20,935 bases of DNA from positions 1 to 20,935 of the forward strand of contig CAYRFV010000076.1 in NCBI GenBank assembly GCA_964423545.1, written 5' to 3'. A program made the translations under genes and the position numbers. The notes beneath the pieces were generated by a model. It had not been told where the DNA came from and did no database searches. It worked only from the letters and a program-made list of their open reading frames with translations. The stretch is from JALOOE01 sp964423545. GTDB taxonomy: Bacteria; Chloroflexota; Anaerolineae; CG2-30-64-16. Within the stretch, counting starts at the first letter, position 1; every line of letters begins with the position of its first letter. Below are positions 14,903-20,935 of this stretch, piece by piece.

Positions 14903-16057
14903 ATGCAAGTCGGTCTGGGCGATCTGGCGGAGCTGCCGCGCCTGGCGGAATGGAGCTGGCCGAATCTGCTGATGATGGCAGTGGGCGGCCTGCTGATCTA
15001 TCTTGCCATCGCCAAAGAGTATGAGCCGATGTTGCTGATTCCGATCGGGATGGGCGCCATCCTGGCGAACATTCCGGGAGCGGGCATGGGAGTCGACCTG
15101 CGCGTCGCAATGAGCGGTGCTGAGGTTGACGGGGTTTTCTACACGCTCTACCGTGCCGGGATCGAGACTGAGTTGTTCCCGCTGCTGTTGTTCATCGGCA
15201 TCGGTGCAATGACCGATTTTTCCCCGCTCCTTTCGAATCCACGCATGGTGCTGGTCGGCGCCGCGGGGCAGTTCGGCATCTTCATGGTCATGATGCTGGC
15301 GCTGGCTACGGGGTTCTTCAATCTGAATGAGGCCGCCTCTATCGGGATCATCGGCGCCATCGACGGCCCCACGAGCATCTTTGTGGCGTCGAAGCTGGCC
15401 CCTCAGCTCCTTGCACCGATCGCAGTGGCTGCCTACACCTACATGAGCCTGGTGCCGATCATCCAGCCTCCCATCATGCGCGCGTTGACGACCCGGAAGG
15501 AGCGCACGGTGCGGATGCCCTACATCGAGCGGCCCGTGAGCAGGCAGGCGCGCATCCTGTTTCCCCTCGTTGTCACGCTGTTGACCGGGCTGATTGCGCC
15601 GCAGGCCAGCCCTCTCATCGGCTTTCTGATGTTCGGCAACCTGCTGCGCGAGTCGGGGGTGGTCGACCGGCTGGCCAGATCGGCCGCCAACGAGATCGCC
15701 AACGTCACGACGATCCTCTTGGGGATCACGATCGGCGCGACGATGGTGGGCGATTCGTTCGTCAACGTCTCGACGCTTGTCATCCTGGTGCTGGGGATTG
15801 CAGCGTTTGCGCTGGACACGGTGGCCGGCGTGGCGTTCGGAAAGCTTCTCTACCTGCTTACGCGCGGCCGGTTCAACCCGCTGATCGGCGCCGCGGGCAT
15901 CAGCGCCTTTCCGATGGCGGCACGTGTGGTAAACAAAGTCGGCCTCGAAGAGGACTACAACAACTTCTTGCTGATGCACGCCATGGGCGCGAACGCCGCA
16001 GGCCAGGTGGCCTCGGTTGTGGCCGGCGGCATCCTGCTGGCATTGGTGCTGAGATAA
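14903..16057 (+). CDS. Sodium-translocating decarboxylase membrane beta subunit (OadB/MmdB/GcdB family)
   Basis: A 384-residue protein with about nine to eleven membrane helices. It carries the conserved family segments: GAIDGPTSIF, whose Asp154 matches the essential membrane aspartate (Asp203 of Klebsiella OadB), GNLLRESGVVDRL, IGAAGISAFPMAARV, and a C-terminal MGANAAGQVASVVAGG. It decarboxylates carboxybiotin and exports Na+, turning decarboxylation energy into a sodium gradient. The start is ATG 14903. The Shine-Dalgarno GGGGGAG is unusually close (2 nt), but no better start exists without losing the first helix. It completes the four-gene pump. The next gene starts about 100 nt later with no clear terminator between. 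Confidence 0.93.
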   Translation: MQVGLGDLAELPRLAEWSWPNLLMMAVGGLLIYLAIAKEYEPMLLIPIGMGAILANIPGAGMGVDLRVAMSGAEVDGVFYTLYRAGIETELFPLLLFIGIGAMTDFSPLLSNPRMVLVGAAGQFGIFMVMMLALATGFFNLNEAASIGIIGAIDGPTSIFVASKLAPQLLAPIAVAAYTYMSLVPIIQPPIMRALTTRKERTVRMPYIERPVSRQARILFPLVVTLLTGLIAPQASPLIGFLMFGNLLRESGVVDRLARSAANEIANVTTILLGITIGATMVGDSFVNVSTLVILVLGIAAFALDTVAGVAFGKLLYLLTRGRFNPLIGAAGISAFPMAARVVNKVGLEEDYNNFLLMHAMGANAAGQVASVVAGGILLALVLR

Positions 16058-16158
16058 CGTGCGGCAACCGGAGCGTCAGGCTCGGTGCCGCGCAGAACCC
16101 GCGGCGCAGGACACGCTGTTCGCGGCTGAGTCGGCCGGCCGTTCGCTGGGGTGAGCTC

Positions 16159-17004
16159 TTGCAGCTGCTGCACCGCACTGTCACCATCGGTCATCGCGCC
16201 GCCGCAGTCCTGCGTCCTGGCGCAACGGGCAGGGTCCTGGCGAGCTTCGAACGCGTCTGTTACCTGGTCTCGGACGGCGGTGGGGTGGCTGCGCTGGCAT
16301 GGGGCCGTATCGCCAAGGGGCCGCTGAACGTGATGCTGGGCGCGAGACCGGCTGTACACCTGCCGGCCGGAGCTCGTTTCAGTGTGCAGGGGCGTGCGCT
16401 GATGGTCGATGATGCCCTATTCGATCTCGCGTCTGCGGCGCTTTGGGATGCACGGCCGGAGTGGGACGCGCTCCGCGTGCGGCGAACGCTGATCGCTGCA
16501 CGCACCAACGATGCGCGCAGGTCGAACGACGCGTTGACAGGGCGGCGTCTGCTCCAGCCGGCCGGCTTGGCGGTCGCGGCTGCAGCCGAGGCGTTCCAAC
16601 AGGCGTGGCAGCGCGGCGCGTGGTCCGAGCTGCCACGAGCGATGGAATGCCTGTGCGGCCTGGGGCCGGGCCTGACGCCTGCGGGGGATGACTGGCTGGC
16701 CGGGTGGTTGCTGGGGCAGCGGCTCGCACCGAATCCGATGCCGTCTCGGGCTCTGCCGGATCACATTCTCGGCTTCGCTGCGGCGCGCACTACGGTCCTG
16801 GCGTGCGCGTTTCTCGCATGCGCGGCAGCGGGTGAGGCGGACGAGACATGGCATGCGCTGCTCGCCGCACTTGCCGGGGATCCGACGATCGCACCCTCCA
16901 TCGCTCGTCCTATTGCCGGCATCCTATCCTGCGGCGCATCCTCCGGTGCAGCGATGCTGGCCGGCTTCTTCGCCGGATTGGAGCTCCCCGGCCCTGGCTC
17001 CTGA
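16159..17004 (+). CDS. allH: DUF2877 protein (YlbF/AllH-like)
   Basis: A 281-residue protein, typical for the family. The diagnostic motif GLGPGLTPAGDDWLAG is at residues 167-182. DUF2877 includes E. coli YlbF (AllH), reported with FdrA and YlbE as a component of the oxamate carbamoyltransferase that splits oxalurate into oxamate and carbamoyl phosphate. The start appears to be TTG at 16159, with GGGGTGAG 4 nt upstream. The frame is open upstream, but without a better start. The 100-nt spacer before it (16058-16158) has a small GC-rich inverted repeat but no T tract, so read-through from the decarboxylase operon is likely. The symbol is given by family; activity here is inferred. Confidence 0.82.
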   Translation: MQLLHRTVTIGHRAAAVLRPGATGRVLASFERVCYLVSDGGGVAALAWGRIAKGPLNVMLGARPAVHLPAGARFSVQGRALMVDDALFDLASAALWDARPEWDALRVRRTLIAARTNDARRSNDALTGRRLLQPAGLAVAAAAEAFQQAWQRGAWSELPRAMECLCGLGPGLTPAGDDWLAGWLLGQRLAPNPMPSRALPDHILGFAAARTTVLACAFLACAAAGEADETWHALLAALAGDPTIAPSIARPIAGILSCGASSGAAMLAGFFAGLELPGPGS

Positions 17005-17036
17005 CGCTTGCCATCTGATCTCAGCCGAGGTGTCCC

Positions 17037-18680
17037 ATGCCGATCTTGACTCGCATCAAGCGCTCCGAATACCATGACTCGATCACGCTGATGCTCGTCG
17101 CCAAGGCGCTGCTGGAGCTGCCGGGCGTCGAAGATGCGGCGGTCGTCATGGGCACGCCGGCCAACCGGGAAATCATCGCGACGGCCAATCTGCTCACCCG
17201 AGAGGCTGCTGTCGCTCGCCCCGACGACGTGGTGATTGCGGTTCGTGCTGGCGATGAAGCTAGCGCGCAGGCCGCTCTGCGCCACGCTGATGCGTTGTTA
17301 GCAGCGCGCACGCAGAAGACGGCGGCCGCGGCGCTGCGACCCAAGTCGCTTACATCGGCGATCGCTGCGGCGCCGGACGCCAACCTGGCGGTCATCTCGG
17401 TGGCGGGGCGCTATGCTGCCGCGGAGGCGCGCACGGCGCTGGAGCGCGGGTTGCATGTCCTCTTGTTCTCGGACAACGTGCCTTTGGAAGAGGAGGTTGC
17501 ATTGAAGCAGTTGGCGTCGGAGCGCGGACTGCTTTGCATGGGGCCCGATGCGGGCACGGCCATCATTAATGGCGTGGCGTTGGGATTTGCCAATGCGACG
17601 CCGCGCGGCCGTGTGGGCCTGGTGAGTGCGTCCGGAACAGGGCTGCAGGGCGTGACCTGCGGACTGGCGCGTGCTGGAAGCGGTGTGTCGCAGGCGATCG
17701 GTGTGGGCGGACGCGATATGAGCGCAGCGGTCGGTGGAATCATGATGCGTGCCGGTCTGCGTGCGCTGCAGGAAGACCCCGGAACGGACGTGATCGTGCT
17801 GATTTCCAAGCCGCCGGCGCCCCAGGTCGCTGAGCAGGTCCTGGCACAGATCAGGTGGCCGGAACGCTCCGATTGCCGCGGGCGCGCCTCCGGCTCATCC
17901 GGAGAGGATCTCCAGGCGGGCCGGCCTTCGCGGCCCGCGGCGAAGCCGGCGGTGGTGTGCTTCCTGGGGGCCGACCCGCTGCCGATCGAGGCGGCGTGTG
18001 GGTTGCACGTCACCAACCTGGCGCAGGCAGCGGCCGCCGCGTCGGCCCTCGCGCATGGCGAGGCACCAGACGCTGCGCTCGCACGGCTGGACCACGAGAG
18101 CGCCAGGCTGATCCCGCTCGCCGCAGTCGAGCAGAAGAAGCTTGCAGCAGGGCAGTTTGCGCTCCGCGGTCTCTTTGCCGGCGGCACGTTCTGTTACGAG
18201 GCGCAGCTGATTCTCCGGAACCTTCCGGAGCCCGTCTACAGCAATGCGCCGTTGATCGCGGATAGGCGGATGTCCGGCAACCAGCCAAGTCATGGGCACG
18301 TCTGCCTCGATCTGGGCGCGGACGAATTCACTCAGGGGCGCCTGCACCCGATGATCGATCCGGCGCTGCGTAATCGGCGCCTCATCCAGGAGGCGCGCGA
18401 TCCGGCCGCGGCAGTGATCTTGCTCGATCTCGTGCTTGGCTATGGCGCGCACCCCGATCCTGCCGGCGCGGCCATCGAGGCGATCCGCGAAGCTCAGACG
18501 ATTGCGGTGGACGCGGGGCGCCATCTTGTCTTCGTAGCGTCCGTCTGCGGCACGGACGCTGACCCCCAATCTCTGAGCCGGCAGGAGGCGAAACTGGCGG
18601 CGGCGGGCGTGCTGGTGGCGCCGGACAATGCCGCAGCGGCGCGCCTGGCAGGGCTGATCACACACGCGTTGCACGACTGA
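17037..18680 (+). CDS. fdrA: FdrA-like acyl-CoA-synthetase-related protein (AllF-like)
   Basis: A 547-residue protein, near the E. coli FdrA length of about 555. Residues 1-100 match the FdrA-type N-terminus. Residues about 110-275 resemble the CoA-binding and ligase half of succinyl-CoA synthetase alpha, with VSASGTGLQG (196-205) and IGVGGRDMS (221-229). Residues about 305-547 are the second ligase-like domain. Between them (about 275-305) is a polar insert not expected in the family, whose DNA folds into two hairpins. In E. coli FdrA is reported as part of oxamate carbamoyltransferase. The start is ATG 17037 with GAGG 7 nt upstream. It sits between the DUF2877 and DUF4037 genes with short spacers, which supports one operon. 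Confidence 0.87.
   Translation: MPILTRIKRSEYHDSITLMLVAKALLELPGVEDAAVVMGTPANREIIATANLLTREAAVARPDDVVIAVRAGDEASAQAALRHADALLAARTQKTAAAALRPKSLTSAIAAAPDANLAVISVAGRYAAAEARTALERGLHVLLFSDNVPLEEEVALKQLASERGLLCMGPDAGTAIINGVALGFANATPRGRVGLVSASGTGLQGVTCGLARAGSGVSQAIGVGGRDMSAAVGGIMMRAGLRALQEDPGTDVIVLISKPPAPQVAEQVLAQIRWPERSDCRGRASGSSGEDLQAGRPSRPAAKPAVVCFLGADPLPIEAACGLHVTNLAQAAAAASALAHGEAPDAALARLDHESARLIPLAAVEQKKLAAGQFALRGLFAGGTFCYEAQLILRNLPEPVYSNAPLIADRRMSGNQPSHGHVCLDLGADEFTQGRLHPMIDPALRNRRLIQEARDPAAAVILLDLVLGYGAHPDPAGAAIEAIREAQTIAVDAGRHLVFVASVCGTDADPQSLSRQEAKLAAAGVLVAPDNAAAARLAGLITHALHD
17887..17938. repeat. Two inverted repeats in the linker of the fdrA-like gene
   Basis: CTCCGG/CCGGAG (17888-17893, 17899-17904) and GCGGGCC/GGCCCGC (17916-17922, 17932-17938) flank a short spacer. 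They lie exactly in the low-complexity insert between the two domains. This could be a small in-frame palindromic element, or simply GC-rich linker sequence. Confidence 0.5.
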
Positions 18681-18722
18681 GGACGAGACACAGAGGGAAT
18701 ATCGACGGAGGGTTACGGATCG

Positions 18723-19817
18723 ATGGCTGAGTTTATCCCAGGTCTCGACTTGGCGCGGCGTTTCTACTGGGAAGCAGTGCGTCCAGTGTTGGACGCCGAG
18801 CTGCCCGGCCTGCGGCACAGCGCGGGGCTGATCGGTTATGGTTCGGAGGTGCTCGGATTCGACACGCCGATGTCGACCGATCACCACTGGGGGCCGCGGA
18901 CGATGCTTTTTCTGGCAGGGCCCGGCTATCTGCAGTACCGAGACGCCATCACCGAACGCCTGCGTTGGAAGCTGCCACACAGTTTCCTTGGCTACCCGAC
19001 CAATTTCAGTGAGCCGGATCCCAAAGACCATGGCACGCAGCTCTTGCGCGTGACCGAGAGCGGACCGGTGAACCACCGCGTCGAGGTGTTGACGGTGCGC
19101 GGCTTTTTCCAACACTATCTTGACTTCGACATCACCGGCGAGATCCGGGTGGCCGACTGGCTGAGTTTCGGCGAGCAGAAGCTGGGCTCGATCGTCGCTG
19201 GCGAGGTGTTCCACGACGATCTTGGCCTGGAAGCGACGCGCGCGCGGTTCGCCTACTACCCCCGCGATGTGTGGCTCTACCTGCTGGCTTCCGGCTGGCG
19301 GCGCATCGGTCAAGAGGAGCACCTGATGTGGCGGGCGGGACACGTCGGCGACGAGATCGGCTCGGCGCTGGTCGGCGCTCGTCTCGTGCGCGACGTGATG
19401 CAGCTTTGCTTCTTCATGGAGCGTCGGTACGCGCCCTACCCGAAGTGGTTCGGCACGGCATTCATGCGGCTGAGCGGCGGGCCCGAGATGGCGCCCCTGC
19501 TCCACCGCGCGCTGCGAACGGACAGCTACCTGGAACGCGGCGAGGCGTTGGCTGCGGCGTATGAAGCGCTCGCAGCCAGACACAACGCGCTGGGGATCAC
19601 GGCGCCGCTTGCCGCGGCGCGTTCGCAGTTCTGGTCGCGGCCGTTTCAGGTGATCTGGGGCGATCATTTCGCCGACGCCATCCTGGCGCAGATCAGCGAC
19701 CCGGCCGTGCGTCGCTTGTCGAGGGGTGGGGCGATCGGCAGCATCGATCAGTTCAGCGATAGCACCGATCTGAGACATTCGGAGTGGCGGCAGGCGGTGT
19801 GTCGGCTCTACGAGTGA
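18723..19817 (+). CDS. DUF4037 nucleotidyltransferase-like protein
   Basis: A 364-residue protein. The N-terminal signature GYGSEVLGFDTPMSTDHHWG (residues 38-57) has the GS...D.D layout of nucleotidyltransferase-fold proteins and is characteristic of DUF4037. The rest is mostly helical, with a long Trp/Tyr/Arg-rich segment at about 170-260. The family has no established reaction that I know. The start is ATG 18723, with GGAGGG 12 nt and GGAT 2 nt upstream; the spacing is not ideal. It lies between the fdrA-like and DUF1116 genes, a position occupied by no such gene in the E. coli fdrA-ylbE-ylbF cluster. The location suggests a role in the same pathway, perhaps modifying a partner, but this is inference. 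Confidence 0.82.
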   Translation: MAEFIPGLDLARRFYWEAVRPVLDAELPGLRHSAGLIGYGSEVLGFDTPMSTDHHWGPRTMLFLAGPGYLQYRDAITERLRWKLPHSFLGYPTNFSEPDPKDHGTQLLRVTESGPVNHRVEVLTVRGFFQHYLDFDITGEIRVADWLSFGEQKLGSIVAGEVFHDDLGLEATRARFAYYPRDVWLYLLASGWRRIGQEEHLMWRAGHVGDEIGSALVGARLVRDVMQLCFFMERRYAPYPKWFGTAFMRLSGGPEMAPLLHRALRTDSYLERGEALAAAYEALAARHNALGITAPLAAARSQFWSRPFQVIWGDHFADAILAQISDPAVRRLSRGGAIGSIDQFSDSTDLRHSEWRQAVCRLYE

Positions 19818-19889
19818 CGCTCCCCCTGCGAGTCGACCCTCGGTGCATCATTGCTTTCGTGACCTCTGGTGATCCATGGAGGCGTCCGT

Positions 19890-20935
19890 GTGAAGCTGTT
19901 TGATGAACCACTGCGTCCCATTAACCTGGGTCTGCAGAGTTTCCATGAGAGCATGCTCGCGCAGGGAGTCGACGCTGTGGCTGTGGACTGGCGGCCCCCG
20001 CTGAGCGGCTACGCCGACCTGACGCGCACGCCTGAAGGCGTCGAGATAGATGCCGCCAACGCCGAGGCAGTGCGCCGCATCTGTGCGGGCCGGCCCATGC
20101 TCGTCGGGATGGGCCTTGCGCGCGAGGTCATCCCCAACTTTGCGCCGGCCGGACGGGCGCGCGTGCTCCTCACACACAGCGGTCCACCGATCACCTGGGA
20201 GCGCATGTGTGGACCCATGCGCGGCGCCGTCATCGGTGCGCTGATCTATGAGGGGTTGGCCGCCACGCCGGAAGAGGCGGCTGCATTGGCCGCGTCGGAC
20301 GAGGTCGCGTTGGCGCCGTGCCATCACTATGCCGCCGTCGGCCCGATGGCTGGCATCATCAGCCCCTCCATGCCGGTGTTCATCGTGCGGAACGAGGCCA
20401 CCGGTCACGTGGCTTATGCCACGCAGAACGAAGGGCTGGGCAAGGTGCTCCGCTATGGCGCGTATGGGCCTGAGGTGATCCGCCGGCTCAAGTGGATGGA
20501 GACCACTCTCTATCCCGCACTACGGGCCGCGTTGGAGTTCAGCGGTCCGATAGACCTGCGCAGCATGATCGGCCAGGCGCTCCATATGGGCGACGAGTGC
20601 CACAATCGCAACAAAGCGGGCACCTCGCTGTTCCTGCGCGCTGTGGCGCCGGCACTGGTCGAGGCGGTCGCCGACCGGGCGGTCGTGGCTGCCATCCTGC
20701 GATTCATCGACGGCAACGATCATTTCTTTCTGAACCTCTCGATGCCGGCAATGAAGGCGATGCTGCTGCCGGCGGAGAGGATTCCCGGATGTACGGTTGT
20801 GACCGTGATGGCGCGCAACGGGACGGATTGGGGCATTCGCATCAGCGCCACCGGCGACCGCTGGTACACCGCGCCATCGCCGCGCGTCCAGGGCCTGTGG
20901 CTCCCCGGCTACTCTGAGGCCGATGCCAACCCCGA
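19890..20935 (+). CDS. allG: DUF1116 protein (YlbE/AllG-like), 3' end outside the window
   Basis: I translated this by hand; the frame is open from GTG at 19890 to the window end (348 codons and 2 nt). GGAGG lies 7 nt before the start. Family signatures are dense: HSGPPITWERMCGPMRGA (96-113), VGPMAGIISPSMPVFIV (150-166), NEGLGKVLRYGA (180-191), ALHMGDECHNRN (230-241), NDHFFLNLSM (276-285) and MARNGTDWGIR (307-317). DUF1116 includes E. coli YlbE (AllG), the large partner of FdrA in the reported oxamate carbamoyltransferase. Full-length members are usually over 400 residues, so roughly 70-130 residues are missing. It lies 72 nt after the DUF4037 gene with no terminator. Confidence 0.9.
   Translation, partial: MKLFDEPLRPINLGLQSFHESMLAQGVDAVAVDWRPPLSGYADLTRTPEGVEIDAANAEAVRRICAGRPMLVGMGLAREVIPNFAPAGRARVLLTHSGPPITWERMCGPMRGAVIGALIYEGLAATPEEAAALAASDEVALAPCHHYAAVGPMAGIISPSMPVFIVRNEATGHVAYATQNEGLGKVLRYGAYGPEVIRRLKWMETTLYPALRAALEFSGPIDLRSMIGQALHMGDECHNRNKAGTSLFLRAVAPALVEAVADRAVVAAILRFIDGNDHFFLNLSMPAMKAMLLPAERIPGCTVVTVMARNGTDWGIRISATGDRWYTAPSPRVQGLWLPGYSEADANP

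Noticed and set aside
16070..16120. Intrinsic terminator between the pump and DUF2877 genes
   Set aside because: A 6-bp stem (GCCGCG/CGCGGC) exists, but there is no T tract after it, so it is not convincing.
17895..19778. 627-codon open frame on the minus strand
   Set aside because: Antisense to the fdrA-like and DUF4037 genes; the composition is that of a shadow frame.

Overview
The window is GC-rich bacterial DNA from a scaffolded assembly (it contains a run of exactly 100 N). I read it as Chloroflexota, probably Anaerolineae or Caldilineae-like. The reasons are the small double zinc-ribbon protein with a Ser/Gly/Arg tail, the COG5305-type membrane glycosyltransferase with C-terminal beta-sandwich domains, and the membrane-anchored tandem helix-hairpin-helix protein. 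This taxonomic call is inference; there is no rRNA or marker phylogeny here.

Left part, minus strand (1-7071). A two-gene operon encodes a membrane-anchored protein with seven helix-hairpin-helix repeats and a partial membrane/Ig-like protein. The promoter is at about 3049-3076. Next come an MFS transporter with its own promoter, and then a TetR-controlled operon read right to left: a four-helix membrane protein, a TetR regulator and a DHA1-type efflux pump. That operon starts from a strong promoter with a 22-bp perfect palindrome over its start point. The promoter shares its -35 region with a divergent promoter for the genes to the right.

Middle, plus strand (7088-10632). A ribonucleoside-hydrolase-family gene is followed by a large GT39-like membrane glycosyltransferase.

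RNA block, minus strand (10654-12247). It holds a large-type SRP RNA with Alu domain, complete with promoter and terminator, the zinc-ribbon protein gene, tRNA-Ser(GGA) and tRNA-Ser(CGA). ORF calling alone would miss the RNA genes.

Right part, plus strand (12237-20935, runs off the edge). First comes a complete sodium-pumping biotin-dependent decarboxylase cluster: carboxyltransferase, OadG/MmdD-like subunit, biotin carrier, and OadB/MmdB-type membrane pump. No biotin carboxylase is present. It is followed at close spacing by DUF2877, FdrA-like, DUF4037 and DUF1116 genes. DUF2877/FdrA/DUF1116 are the families of YlbF/FdrA/YlbE (AllH/AllF/AllG), reported as the oxamate carbamoyltransferase of anaerobic allantoin breakdown in E. 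coli. The same-strand layout of an acyl-CoA decarboxylase sodium pump, a carbamoyltransferase-like set and an unassigned nucleotidyltransferase-like DUF4037 protein is the most interesting feature of the window. Any functional link between the two modules is a hypothesis.
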